DNA of 64,000 nucleotides from Bacteroidia bacterium (GCA_041391665.1 JAWKNO010000003.1:558001-622000), one strand, 5' to 3'. Positions 9,112-17,994 are shown, counted from the first letter of the stretch. Translations and numbers: made by a program. Notes: a model not told the origin generated them from the sequence alone.

Positions 9112-9280
9112 CGGAATTGTAAAGTGATTGGGAGAAAGTAATCTTTCCGAAGCGAAGCAGAAACCATCTGCATAGGCAGACTCAGAAAGGCCTCACAAAG
9201 GGCACAAGGAAACTGCGCTTTGTGGCCCTCGTGGCTTCCTGATGTCCTTGGTGGTTTATCCCAATAAGTTGATAATTCCG
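9112..9280. repeat. MITE-like element, copy A (169 bp)
   Basis: The ends are imperfect inverted repeats: CGGAATTGTAAAGTGATTGG at the left and TCCCAATAAGTTGATAATTC plus CG at the right. The interior is nearly the same as the element at 26698-26855, including TCTTTCCGAAGCGAAGCAGA and CTTTGTGGCCCTCGTGGCTT. It has no coding capacity. It occupies most of the gap between the 9321 gene and the paralogue operon. Confidence 0.7.
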
Positions 9281-9320
9281 AAAAAGAGAATCAACCGCGA
9301 ATCCGACTGAGTAAACAACC

Positions 9321-10031
9321 TTAAAAATCAATATTAAATCCCAATCCAATATTTAGGGACATTGTTTTTGATTTAGGATAAAAAAAGAGATTTGACTCAA
9401 GCAAAATATCCAGGCTTTCTGTTAAAATAAATCCATAAGTGCCTTCTGCAATTATAGAATAATCTAAAAAGGTATTATAGGCAAAAACAGGAATTTCTAA
9501 GTCATTAACATTACCAATACCAATAGGAAAATGAGCCTCAGCTGCTATGATCGAACCGATCTGCTCCGAATGATCCCTTCTATGAAGGCTAGTGCCTGCT
9601 CCAATTTGTCCAAAATGCCTATGTTTTTGAATTATTTTATAATTTAATGCCAAATAGACAAACAGGTCATCATAGCGATTTCCTTTGTCGGAGATGTCAA
9701 TGTTTGGAAATGCGCTATTATCCCAGCCAAAAAAACCAGTATCTTCTATCGGAACTGGTTGATTTTTGTTTCGGATCAGTGTATTACTTGATCCACTTTG
9801 ATAAATAGCAGATTGTGATTCAGACATAGCGTGCCCTAATCCACATTTAATAGAGAACTTATCTGTAAATCGATTATATATATAAATCGACTGTGCAAAT
9901 CCTTTCGCTTTTACATTAAAATCTGAACGTACCCCCATTGTGCCACCAATCCCCACCTTTTGGGCTACTGTTGATATCGGTGAGATAGCGATCAGGCTTA
10001 AAGAGATTAAAAAAAGTTTAAATTTTTGCAT
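9321..10031 (-). CDS. Outer-membrane beta-barrel-like protein
   Basis: 236 residues from the ATG at 10031; a TTG three codons upstream is open but less likely. Signal peptide MQKFKLFLISLSLIAISPIS, cleavage near TVAQ. The mature chain alternates short beta strands with Gly/aromatic turns and ends LNIGLGFNIDF, with the terminal Phe common in outer-membrane barrels. It starts inside the 3' end of the upstream gene (14-nt overlap), so the two are co-translated. No enzymatic motif seen; a structural or porin-like envelope role is inferred. Confidence 0.75.
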   Translation of the reverse strand: MQKFKLFLISLSLIAISPISTVAQKVGIGGTMGVRSDFNVKAKGFAQSIYIYNRFTDKFSIKCGLGHAMSESQSAIYQSGSSNTLIRNKNQPVPIEDTGFFGWDNSAFPNIDISDKGNRYDDLFVYLALNYKIIQKHRHFGQIGAGTSLHRRDHSEQIGSIIAAEAHFPIGIGNVNDLEIPVFAYNTFLDYSIIAEGTYGFILTESLDILLESNLFFYPKSKTMSLNIGLGFNIDF

Positions 10032-10764
10032 GGATTCCAATTGAAATATTGTAAAAAATGATGGAACTACGATGGCTCAACAGAAGGTTGTTCTCACTAA
10101 CTCCGAATGTTGCTAAAAACTTATTAAAATTGTAAGAGTATTCAATTTTTATACAATCACCAGGGGTCAAACTATTGAATTCTGTATTCAATGCAACAAA
10201 AGTACCCTCATAGACACTCCCATCATCCAAAGTTATATCTGCAGGATAATAATCCCTCATCCAATTATGTGATTCATAGGTTAGACTGCCACCGACAAAT
10301 AATCCCAAAGCATGTCTTTTGAACATAAGAGGGTAAAAGAGTACGCCAAAATCCCACGGTACACTTAGTGTTTTAACCGTGTAGCTCGGGTCAAGATCCT
10401 TTAAACCAATAGACGTTATTCTATCTCTTTGTATATCGTCAAGGAACGGACTTTTACTATCCCGAACAATAATATTTGCCATAATCCTCCCATTTGCATC
10501 ATCATACAGATATGAATCCGGCATTGAGCGATAGAAAGAGGATACCTGGCCCCTGAGAGCAATCCTTTTATGGATGGGATGGGTATAAGCAATACCAATA
10601 GTAGGCAGCTTTGATAAATTTATCCAACCATCTTCATATCCGCGCCCAATTATTATCCCTAATGTTTTTCCTCTCTCTTCTATTTGCGTATTCTGGGAGA
10701 ATACATTTCCAAAAGGAGATAACCAAAATAGACAGAAAACTTGCAGTAAAATGCGATTTGTCAT
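10018..10764 (-). CDS. Exported protein, probable barrel partner of the 9321 gene
   Basis: 248 residues with a signal MTNRILLQVFCLFWLSPFG, cleavage near VFSQ. Beta-rich with aromatic residues spaced as in membrane strands (KRIALRGQVSSFYRS, HALGLFVGGSLTYE, DCIKIEYSYNFNKFLATFGV). It overlaps the next gene by 14 nt, which suggests a two-gene unit. I recognise no family; an outer-membrane barrel is inferred from the pattern. Confidence 0.72.
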   Translation of the reverse strand: MTNRILLQVFCLFWLSPFGNVFSQNTQIEERGKTLGIIIGRGYEDGWINLSKLPTIGIAYTHPIHKRIALRGQVSSFYRSMPDSYLYDDANGRIMANIIVRDSKSPFLDDIQRDRITSIGLKDLDPSYTVKTLSVPWDFGVLFYPLMFKRHALGLFVGGSLTYESHNWMRDYYPADITLDDGSVYEGTFVALNTEFNSLTPGDCIKIEYSYNFNKFLATFGVSENNLLLSHRSSIIFYNISIGIHAKI

Positions 10765-11025
10765 AAATTTAATTTGATTCTACTATATGAAAGATATCTG
10801 GCAGCTATATCTTTAAAAACTCAAAGCCGGACACAAACACCTGGCCCTACCCGAAACTTTGAAAGGTAATTAATTTCCAGTAACAAGTCTAATTCCCCGA
10901 AATGAAATTATTGCTATTTTTGAAAGGTTTGCATTTTGGCGGAAATGACATTCGAAGAACTCGAACAGATGGCAGCAAAACTGACCACCGATCTGAAATC
11001 ACTGAAAAATATCTACCAAAAAAAT
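10765..11025. other. Intergenic region with a possible 38-residue ORF
   Basis: A plus-strand reading frame from 10945 to 11061 would encode MTFEELEQMAAKLTTDLKSL and 18 further residues. Its last third lies inside the terminator of the minus-strand protease gene. Its start has a GGCGGAAATG context. It looks like a helical peptide or the remnant of a larger gene. Nothing else was seen in this gap. Confidence 0.25.
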
Positions 11026-11053
11026 GAGGCTGCCCCAAAATTGAGGCAGCCTC
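11026..11053 (-). terminator. Rho-independent terminator of the HtrA protease gene
   Basis: A perfect 9-bp stem GAGGCTGCC/GGCAGCCTC with a 10-nt loop, followed on the minus strand by seven T. It lies 24 nt past the protease stop codon. Confidence 0.85.
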
Positions 11054-11076
11054 TCAAGTGAAAAAAGAAAATCAAC

Positions 11077-12561
11077 CTATAAACCGAAGGCGTAGTACCG
11101 GGTGCCAGGATACCCTTCATATACACCTTCCAACATCACTCCACCTTTTTTACCCTCCAACGCTTTTTCCACTTCTTCCACACTACTTACTTTTTTTCCA
11201 TCTATTTTTGTGATCACAAATCCTTCCTCTATTCCGGTATATTTTCTCAGTTTGCCCGGATAAAGTTTGCTTACTCTCACGCCTGAGTCTATATCCAGTT
11301 TTTTCAGATCCTCTTTCGATAGATTTTGAAATTCGGCCCCCAACAGAGAGGAGATCGTCGCTTCCTCTTTCTTTACCACATCTGTATTACCTTCGCGGTT
11401 TTTGAGCGTAACCGGGATGTCTTTGACTTTCCCGTCTCTGTGAACGGTCAGATTTACCTGATCACCCGGGCGAAGTGTACCGATTGCCACCTGAAGTTCA
11501 GCAGAAGTTTTTACAGTATGGCCGTTTACAGCTGTGATGACATCTCCCCGTTTGATTCCCGCGTCAATGGCAGATCCATTTTTCATCAGGCTGTCTACAT
11601 ATACCCCATCGTTGAGGTCAAGTGATTTCTCTTTGGCGAGGTTGCCGTCCACATTGCGGATCATCACGCCGAGGAAACCACGCTGAACGGTTCCGTATTT
11701 GAGCAGGTCTTCTATGATTTTGCCTACGAGGTTGGAAGGTACAGCAAATGAATATCCGGAATAAGAACCTGTCGGGCTGGCGATCGCTGTGTTGATACCG
11801 ATCAATTGTCCGTCGAGATTGACGAGCGCACCGCCGCTGTTACCGGGGTTGACCGCTGCATCGGTCTGGATGAATGACTCTATCGCCGACTGGTCTTTGA
11901 GGATATTGATGTTACGTCCTTTGGCGCTGACGATACCTGCTGTAACGGTTGAGTTCAGGTTGAATGGGTTACCAATAGCGAGTACCCATTGCCCGACTTT
12001 TACATCATCAGAATTTGTCATGGGCACAGAAGGAAGATCATCGGCATCAATTTTCAGTAACGCAATGTCTGTGGAAGGGTCAGTGCCGATCAATTCTGCC
12101 TTAAACGTACGGTTATCATACAAGGACACTTCAATATCATCAGCGTCTTCGATCACGTGGTTGTTGGTAACAATATACCCCGAACCTTTGATGATAACCC
12201 CAGAACCCGTTCCTACCCTGGGTTGGTTTTGCATTCCTCTTTGATTGCCCCAAAAGTCGTCACCAAAAAAATCTCTGAAAGGGTCAGGAATATTCATTTG
12301 TGGCTGGGAAGACCGGGATTGTGTAACCGTAGATTTGATGTGCACCACGGCTGGCATAACCTGCTCAGCGGCGGCGGTAAAGTCCATCAAACCATTGGAA
12401 CCCGTAGAGGATTGATCGTATCTCGCAGAAATTGCGGGAGAACCAGATGTATGCTCAATGCGATATATATTCGCATCTTTTTTGTCTAAAGCCTTAAAAG
12501 CACCTAAAGTGATGGCACTTCCTAACATGGCTGATAACACGATAGCTGCAAATTTTTTCAT
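11077..12561 (-). CDS. htrA: HtrA/DegP-type periplasmic serine protease
   Basis: 494 residues: an N-terminal signal or anchor helix (AAIVLSAMLGSAITLGAF), a trypsin-like protease domain, and two PDZ domains. The catalytic triad is His135 (TNNHVIED), Asp165 (DPSTDIALLKI) and Ser242 (GNSGGALV). PDZ1 spans about residues 290-385 (RGFLGVMIRNVDGN) and PDZ2 about 400-490. The family degrades and refolds damaged envelope proteins in the periplasm. The gene stands alone with its own terminator. The 205-nt gap to the divergent RRM gene must hold its promoter, but I saw no clear -7 box there. Confidence 0.96.
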   Translation of the reverse strand: MKKFAAIVLSAMLGSAITLGAFKALDKKDANIYRIEHTSGSPAISARYDQSSTGSNGLMDFTAAAEQVMPAVVHIKSTVTQSRSSQPQMNIPDPFRDFFGDDFWGNQRGMQNQPRVGTGSGVIIKGSGYIVTNNHVIEDADDIEVSLYDNRTFKAELIGTDPSTDIALLKIDADDLPSVPMTNSDDVKVGQWVLAIGNPFNLNSTVTAGIVSAKGRNINILKDQSAIESFIQTDAAVNPGNSGGALVNLDGQLIGINTAIASPTGSYSGYSFAVPSNLVGKIIEDLLKYGTVQRGFLGVMIRNVDGNLAKEKSLDLNDGVYVDSLMKNGSAIDAGIKRGDVITAVNGHTVKTSAELQVAIGTLRPGDQVNLTVHRDGKVKDIPVTLKNREGNTDVVKKEEATISSLLGAEFQNLSKEDLKKLDIDSGVRVSKLYPGKLRKYTGIEEGFVITKIDGKKVSSVEEVEKALEGKKGGVMLEGVYEGYPGTRYYAFGL

Positions 12562-12766
12562 TGTTGATTTTCAGATTTGTATTTGATTCCTTAAAATTCG
12601 GCCCAGAAACGTACTTTCGCACAGTTTCTGTTTTAGAATGGTTACGCCGACATTGCCTTAATAGTTTGTTAGGGCTTTGTTAATGTTTTGTTAAAGCAAA
12701 AAACTGTGTTTATTGCGGTTCGAAATTTTACTTTTAGGTCCTCCAACATTTTAATGATTTAGTATT

Positions 12767-13243
12767 ATGAGACTTCGGGTATCTTCCATTGACATCAGCA
12801 TCAACAAGCTACGGCTGGAGGAAATGTTTGAAGAATTTGGAGAAGTTTCCTCCATCAGGTTCTTGAAAGGAATTACCGGCGAAAGTATCGCATTTATTGA
12901 GATGCGGCGGGAGCAGGACGCTTATGATGCCATTGAGGGCCTGAATGGTCATTTGGCGGGAAAGCTCAAGCTCAAAGTTGAAATCTCCATGGATCATGTT
13001 CAGGTCAAAAATCGCCCTGCCGTCATCATTCAGGATGACGATGATGAGGACGAAGATGACGACAGCGGAGAAACCACCGGCGTAGAAGCGACCCCTCCGC
13101 CCGTCGGTGACGACGATGAGGATGCCATCGACGATGACGTTGAAGAATTCCCAAAATCGAAAGATGATGATGACGACGAGGATGATGACGATGATGACGA
13201 CGACGACGACGATCTGGATGATGACGACGACGACGAGGATTGA
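12767..13243 (+). CDS. RRM-type RNA-binding protein with poly-acidic tail
   Basis: 158 residues. Residues 1-80 form one RNA recognition motif: RNP2-like MRLRVSSID, loop helix LRLEEMFEEFGEVSSIRFL, RNP1-like ESIAFIEM, then a helix and the last strand KLKVEIS. Bacteroidota carry several such single-RRM proteins that bind RNA and affect mRNA fate. From residue 90 the chain is almost only Asp and Glu and ends in a run of about 25 acidic residues. Such tails often compete with RNA for the basic surface. The repetitive GAY codons make the tail prone to length change. Confidence 0.9.
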   Translation: MRLRVSSIDISINKLRLEEMFEEFGEVSSIRFLKGITGESIAFIEMRREQDAYDAIEGLNGHLAGKLKLKVEISMDHVQVKNRPAVIIQDDDDEDEDDDSGETTGVEATPPPVGDDDEDAIDDDVEEFPKSKDDDDDEDDDDDDDDDDDLDDDDDDED

Positions 13244-13332
13244 CCCTGGTCTCAAACTGAAAGGCTGATCGTTGAATGATCTTTTGAGATAGGGGTAAAT
13301 ATGCTTATCTTGAATGATTAAATGAGGATTCT

Positions 13333-14238
13333 GTGAAGGAAAAAACGATCTATTTCCCACATTCTCCTGCCATCGATCAGATTGGCACGGAGGAACGGGT
13401 TGCAAGACTGAGCAGCCGCAGTATCAAAAACGACTCAAAAAATGAGGCGCTAAAACTTTCTCTTAGCATGCTGGACCTGACTACCCTGGCGGGAAATGAT
13501 ACCCCCGGAAAAGTCAGGCAGTTATGCTATAAGGCTGCGCACGTCCACGATGCATTTCCCGGCCTTCCCACTGTTGCCGCCATTTGTGTTTATCCGACCC
13601 TGGTAAGCACGGCAAAAAAAGCTTTACAGGGTACTTCGATCAAAGTAGCCGCTGTGGCGACCGCTTTTCCCAGCGGGCAGGCCTCTTCTTCGGTCAAACT
13701 TGAAGACACCCGCTTCGCCGTAGGCGAAGGAGCCGATGAGGTTGACATGGTCATCTCCCGTGGCCGTTTCCTTCAGGGAGACTATCAGTTTGTCTTCGAC
13801 GAAATCGCTGCCATCAAAGAGGCCTGCGGTGCGGCACACCTCAAAGTGATCCTCGAAACCGGTGAACTCAGCACCCTCGACAATGTGCGCAAGGCCAGCG
13901 ATATCGCCATGGATGCCGGAGCAGATTTTATCAAAACCTCTACCGGCAAAGTTCAGCCCGCAGCAACCCTCCCCGTTACCCTGGTAATGCTGGAAGCCAT
14001 TCGCGACTACTATTACCGCACCGGCAAAATGATCGGCATGAAACCCGCCGGTGGCATCAGCACCGCAAAACTTGCCCTCCAGTATCTGGTAGTACTCCGG
14101 GAAACCCTTGGCGAAGCCTGGCTTACCCCAGACTTTTTCCGCTTTGGCGCCAGCAGCCTCGCCAACGACCTGCTGATGCAGATCGTCAAACAATCCACGG
14201 GCGTTTATCAATCTCTCGACTATTTCTCCAAAGACTAA
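13333..14238 (+). CDS. deoC: Deoxyribose-phosphate aldolase
   Basis: 301 residues from a GTG at 13333, with GAGGA 5 nt before it. The enzyme splits 2-deoxyribose 5-phosphate into glyceraldehyde 3-phosphate and acetaldehyde. Schiff-base Lys201 is in DFIKTSTGK, the second active-site Lys237 in IGMKPAGGIS, and the catalytic Asp138 in DEVDMV. An N-terminal extension of about 40 residues precedes the barrel. A possible -7 box TATCTTGA (13307) with TTTTG 19 nt upstream lies in front. Three genes follow at gaps of 3, 1 and 14 nt, forming an operon whose next product can oxidise the acetaldehyde released here. Confidence 0.95.
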   Translation: MKEKTIYFPHSPAIDQIGTEERVARLSSRSIKNDSKNEALKLSLSMLDLTTLAGNDTPGKVRQLCYKAAHVHDAFPGLPTVAAICVYPTLVSTAKKALQGTSIKVAAVATAFPSGQASSSVKLEDTRFAVGEGADEVDMVISRGRFLQGDYQFVFDEIAAIKEACGAAHLKVILETGELSTLDNVRKASDIAMDAGADFIKTSTGKVQPAATLPVTLVMLEAIRDYYYRTGKMIGMKPAGGISTAKLALQYLVVLRETLGEAWLTPDFFRFGASSLANDLLMQIVKQSTGVYQSLDYFSKD

Positions 14239-14241
14239 ATT

Positions 14242-15711
14242 ATGGCTTCGACTCCCCGTCTCAATTTTGATACCCGGTGGGAATACGCGCCCGCACCGGA
14301 AAGCAGCGACCATATCCACTTGCTGCCACAGTACAACCACTTCATCGGAGGGAAATTTGTGCCGCCTGCTGAAGGAGGTTATTTCCCCACCTTCAATCCC
14401 GCCAACGGCAGGATCATCGCCAGTATCGCCGAAGGCACTGCTGCCGACATAGACCATGCCGTACAAGCGGCCCGAAAAGCCTATGATAAATACTGGTCGC
14501 GAATGGCACCCGCAGACCGGAGCAAATATATTTTCCGGATCGCCCGAATGCTTCAGGAACGGGCCAGAGAATTTGCCATCATCGAAAGCCTCGATGGAGG
14601 CAAACCCATCAGGGAGTCTAAAAGTGTGGATATTCCGCTGGCAGCCGCACATTTTTTCTACTATGCAGGATGGGCTGATAAACTAGCATACGCATTCCCC
14701 AACCGGAGACCAGGTGCATTGGGAGTAGCCGGACAAATTATTCCGTGGAATTTTCCCCTGCTCATGGCAGCGTGGAAACTCGCACCCGCGCTCGCCTGCG
14801 GCAATACCGTTGTACTCAAACCGGCAGAGACCACCCCACTTACCGCGCTTAAACTCGCCGAACTTATCCAGGACGCAGATCTGCCCCCCGGCGTGGTGAA
14901 TATCGTTACAGGTGCAGGCGCTACCGGAGCAGCCCTTGTCAATCATCCCGGTGTAGATAAAATAGCCTTCACAGGCTCGACAGAAGTTGGCAAAATCATT
15001 CAGCGTGCGACGGCTTCTACCGATAAAAAAATCACCCTCGAACTTGGCGGCAAAGCAGCCAATATCATCTTTGAAGATGCACCCCTCGACCAGGCAGTCG
15101 AAGGAATTATCAATGGAATCTATTTCAACCAGGGCCACGTCTGCTGCGCCGGTTCGCGGTTGTTTGTGCAGGAATCGGTAGAAGAAATTGTCGTGCAAAA
15201 ACTGAAAGACCGGATGGAAACCCTCATCGTCGGGGACCCACTGGACAAAAATACCGACATCGGCGCCATCAATTCACGCGCACAACTCGAAAAAATAGAA
15301 GCCTATATCGAACTGGGCAAAAACGAAGGCGCAGAATTTTACCAAAGCAATTGCCCTGTTCCGGAAAATGGCGGAAACTGGTGCCGCCCTACCCTGTTTT
15401 TGCATGCTTCACAGTCACACCGGATCGTACAGGAGGAAATTTTTGGCCCTGTACTGGCCGTGCAGTCTTTCCGGACAGTAGAAGAAGTCATTGAAAAAGC
15501 CAATAATACCTATTATGGCCTTTCGGCCGGCGTATGGACAGACAAAGGCTCCAAAATTTTCAAACTTACCAACCAGATGCGAGCAGGGGTAATCTGGGCC
15601 AATACGTACAACAAATTTGACCCAACCGCTCCTTTTGGCGGATATAAAGAAAGTGGATTTGGCAGGGAAGGTGGGCTGCATGGATTATCTTCCTACCTCA
15701 AACTGAACTGA
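14242..15711 (+). CDS. NAD(P)-dependent aldehyde dehydrogenase, ALDH16-like catalytic part
   Basis: 489 residues, full-length ALDH fold. Cofactor and catalytic motifs are intact: IIPWNFPLLMAAWKLAPALA, the Rossmann segment FTGSTEVG, general base Glu267 (LELGGK), nucleophile Cys301 (GHVCCAGSR) and EEIFGPV. His replaces the usual Gln two residues before the nucleophile. Lying 3 nt after deoC, it probably oxidises the acetaldehyde from deoxyribose breakdown. The next gene encodes a truncated ALDH-like chain, and the pair together (489 plus 310 residues) has the length and order of the two domains of ALDH16 proteins. Confidence 0.94.
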   Translation: MASTPRLNFDTRWEYAPAPESSDHIHLLPQYNHFIGGKFVPPAEGGYFPTFNPANGRIIASIAEGTAADIDHAVQAARKAYDKYWSRMAPADRSKYIFRIARMLQERAREFAIIESLDGGKPIRESKSVDIPLAAAHFFYYAGWADKLAYAFPNRRPGALGVAGQIIPWNFPLLMAAWKLAPALACGNTVVLKPAETTPLTALKLAELIQDADLPPGVVNIVTGAGATGAALVNHPGVDKIAFTGSTEVGKIIQRATASTDKKITLELGGKAANIIFEDAPLDQAVEGIINGIYFNQGHVCCAGSRLFVQESVEEIVVQKLKDRMETLIVGDPLDKNTDIGAINSRAQLEKIEAYIELGKNEGAEFYQSNCPVPENGGNWCRPTLFLHASQSHRIVQEEIFGPVLAVQSFRTVEEVIEKANNTYYGLSAGVWTDKGSKIFKLTNQMRAGVIWANTYNKFDPTAPFGGYKESGFGREGGLHGLSSYLKLN

Positions 15712-15712
15712 T

Positions 15713-16645
15713 ATGGCAAAAACAAAAACCACTGCCAACGGCAAAGAAACAGCGCATCAGGAAGAAACCCAGCCTGCGAAAGAACATCTCAGGCTCGATG
15801 TGCAGAAAACCTATAAACTCTATATCGGCGGAAAGTTTCCACGGACGGAGTCAGGGCGTTTTTACAAAGTAGAAAACCCGGAAGGTATCCTGCTGGCAAA
15901 TCTTTGCCAGGCGTCGCGAAAGGATTTTCGCGATGCAGTAGTCAGTGCCCGAAATGCCCAGCCCGGCTGGGCTGCCCGCTCGGCCTACAATCGCGGGCAG
16001 ATCATCTACCGCATGGCAGAAATGCTGGAGGGGAGAAAACAACAGTTTGAAACAGAACTGGTTGCGCTGGGCCAAACACCCGAAAACGCACGAAGGGAAG
16101 TAGAAGCGACCATAGACAGACTGGTCTATTATGCAGGCTGGACAGACAAATACCAGCAGATTTTCAGCGCAGTGAATCCGGTGGATTCTTCACACTTCAA
16201 CTTTTCGGTGCTGGAGCCCATGGGCGTGATTTCTGTATTTGCACCCGAACCCCCCGGTTTGCTGGGATTGATTTCAGCCATCATTCCCGCCGTTGCGGGC
16301 GGCAATACCGTAATTGTCCTTGCATCCAATGCCGCACCTACATCTGCGATTTCCTTTGCGGAAGTACTCCAGACCTCCGACCTGCCGGGAGGGGTGATCA
16401 ATATACTCACCGGATTCAAAAAAGAGCTGGTTTCTCACTTCTCCAGTCATAAGGATGTAAATGCCATGATTTACTGCGATGAAAACCGGGAGATGCTTAC
16501 CGGCATTCGCGAGCGGGCAGCAGAAAATCTCAAGCGGGTAATTGCCTGGCAGCAGGCGGACTGGTTTTCACAGGAAGCCCAGGGGCCTTACTTTATCAGC
16601 GATACACAGGAGACAAAAACAACCTGGCATCCCATCGGACAGTAA
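15713..16645 (+). CDS. Truncated, non-catalytic ALDH-like protein (ALDH16 C-domain-like)
   Basis: 310 residues, starting one base after the previous stop. A 28-residue charged leader precedes an ALDH N-terminal region (YIGGKFPRTESGRFY, NRGQIIYRMAEMLEGRK, VYYAGW-like YYAGWTDKY). A degenerate core follows: VISVFAPEPPGLLGLISAII where real enzymes have PWNFP, and GGNTVIVLASNAAPTSAISF. The chain ends before the region that holds the catalytic Cys, and I see no Glu or Cys motif. This is what ALDH16 proteins carry as their C-terminal half. It likely pairs with the upstream enzyme as a structural subunit. Confidence 0.85.
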   Translation: MAKTKTTANGKETAHQEETQPAKEHLRLDVQKTYKLYIGGKFPRTESGRFYKVENPEGILLANLCQASRKDFRDAVVSARNAQPGWAARSAYNRGQIIYRMAEMLEGRKQQFETELVALGQTPENARREVEATIDRLVYYAGWTDKYQQIFSAVNPVDSSHFNFSVLEPMGVISVFAPEPPGLLGLISAIIPAVAGGNTVIVLASNAAPTSAISFAEVLQTSDLPGGVINILTGFKKELVSHFSSHKDVNAMIYCDENREMLTGIRERAAENLKRVIAWQQADWFSQEAQGPYFISDTQETKTTWHPIGQ

Positions 16646-16659
16646 AATTTGCAGATGCT

Positions 16660-17304
16660 ATGTCCATAACCGACCGATTATCATCTTCGTTGGGCAGAAA
16701 AGATGAAGTTCCCAATCAGGAACTCGCGCAGGAAATCGCAGAAAATGAAGACCTCGCTGCGATCAAAGAACTGGTGGAAAATCTTCACCATAAGGATAAG
16801 TCTATCCAAAGCAACTGCATCAAAGTCCTGTATGAAATCGGGGAGAAAAAGCCGGTGCTGATTGCCCCTTTTGCAGACGACCTCATCACACTGCTCGACA
16901 GCAAAAACAATCGCCTGCAATGGGGCGCTATGACAGCGCTGGATGCAATTGCAGCTGAAAGCCCAAAGGCTGTTTATGAAGCCTTACCCAAAATCATCGC
17001 CGTAGCTGACAAAGGCTCTGTGATCACCAATGACCACTGCGTCGGAATTTTGATTAAACTCTGTGCCGTGAAAACGTATGAGGCAGATGCTTTTTCCCTG
17101 CTTATCGAGCGGCTGATCAAAAGCCCGACAAACCAGCTGCCCATGTATGCCGAAAGAGCTCTGCCCATTGTCAATGCCAACAATAAATCGCGCTTTATCG
17201 ATACGCTTTCAGGCAGGTTGGGGGAAATAGAAAAAGACGCCAAACGAGTCCGGGTGGAGAAGGTGATAAAGCGGGTGGAAAAATATAAAAAATCGCACCT
17301 TTAA
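16660..17304 (+). CDS. HEAT-repeat helical protein of the deoC operon
   Basis: 214 residues, all helical. Repeated pairs such as QSNCIKVLYEIGEKKPVLIA, LQWGAMTALDAIAAESPKAV and HCVGILIKLC spaced 37-40 residues fit ARM/HEAT-like repeats. The C-terminal 40 residues are highly basic (KDAKRVRVEKVIKRVEKYKK). It follows the ALDH-like gene after 14 nt and is the last gene of the operon. It has no signal peptide, so it is cytoplasmic. A scaffold or binding role towards the ALDH pair is only an inference from position. Confidence 0.75.
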   Translation: MSITDRLSSSLGRKDEVPNQELAQEIAENEDLAAIKELVENLHHKDKSIQSNCIKVLYEIGEKKPVLIAPFADDLITLLDSKNNRLQWGAMTALDAIAAESPKAVYEALPKIIAVADKGSVITNDHCVGILIKLCAVKTYEADAFSLLIERLIKSPTNQLPMYAERALPIVNANNKSRFIDTLSGRLGEIEKDAKRVRVEKVIKRVEKYKKSHL

Positions 17305-17352
17305 GACAGGAAGTTTTGTGAGAGATGAAATTCGTGGATTGTGAGAAAAAAG

Positions 17353-17598
17353 ATGGAAGCGAAATTATATAAATCAGTATTAAAAAGCTTAAGCCTGCTT
17401 CCTGAAGCATACCTTGTTCAGGTGAATGCTTATTTAGAAAACTTAAGAAGTCGGATTTCACATAAAGAAAAAAACCTGTTAGCGATTCTTGCCCTGGCAG
17501 GGAGTTGGTCTGATATGCCTGAGTCAGATTTTAATGATTCTTTAAAGGAAGCCAGAGAAAGCGGTAATGAGTTGTTTGGCCGTGAAGTGGAATTATGA
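17353..17598 (+). CDS. Orphan antitoxin-like protein
   Basis: 81 residues from the ATG at 17353; a GTG four codons upstream is open. The chain begins MEAKLYKSVLKSLSLLPEAY and ends with GSWSDMPESDFNDSLKEARE, then an ELFGREVEL tail. The helix followed by an aromatic/acidic tail is the layout of small antitoxins that partner PIN toxins, such as the DUF2281 type. No toxin gene follows on the same strand; instead its last 6 nt overlap the end of the convergent vapC. It may be a stranded antitoxin that lost its toxin. Confidence 0.55.
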   Translation: MEAKLYKSVLKSLSLLPEAYLVQVNAYLENLRSRISHKEKNLLAILALAGSWSDMPESDFNDSLKEARESGNELFGREVEL

Positions 17599-17994
17599 AA
17601 CAGTAATATCAACGAGTTCCAAATCACCCACCCGGTCAAAATGTTTTCTATTAATGGTTGCTAGTTTCATGTTATTTTTAACTGCAGTTGCGGCTATTAA
17701 TATATCAGGTATATCTATTAGTTTATTTCGGGCTTTGAGTTGTTTGAATATTTTTACAGCAAACGCATCCGTTTCACTATCAAAAGGAAGAACTGAGATT
17801 TGAGAGAAAAAACTTTCCCAAAATCCTAGTTGGTCAGTAGTACTGCCAGAAAAAATCTCATACTCTGTTATTACAGATACTGCAAAGATCTGATATGTTA
17901 AAGTTAATTTGTAAAAGACTGTATTTTCCTTCTTTTTCTTCCGGAAAAAATCAATCAGAATAGACGTATCCAGACAAATTATTTCTTTCGCCAT
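17593..17994 (-). CDS. vapC: VapC-type PIN-domain toxin
   Basis: 133 residues with the PIN-domain metal site: Asp9 in CLDTSILIDFF, Glu44 in SVITEYEIFSG, and Asp94/Asp97 in DIPDILIAATA. These proteins are Mg-dependent endoribonucleases that cut tRNA or rRNA when free. The ATG overlaps the end of the antitoxin gene by 16 nt, the usual coupled arrangement. No defect seen. Confidence 0.9.
   Translation of the reverse strand: MAKEIICLDTSILIDFFRKKKKENTVFYKLTLTYQIFAVSVITEYEIFSGSTTDQLGFWESFFSQISVLPFDSETDAFAVKIFKQLKARNKLIDIPDILIAATAVKNNMKLATINRKHFDRVGDLELVDITVS

Noticed and set aside
12809..13405. A 198-codon open frame rich in Val and Ile on the minus strand
   Set aside because: Complement of the acidic tail of the RRM gene; not a membrane protein.
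13624..14652. A 342-codon open frame on the minus strand
   Set aside because: Antisense to deoC and the aldehyde dehydrogenase, whose catalytic motifs are clear. GC-rich codon pattern makes the shadow.
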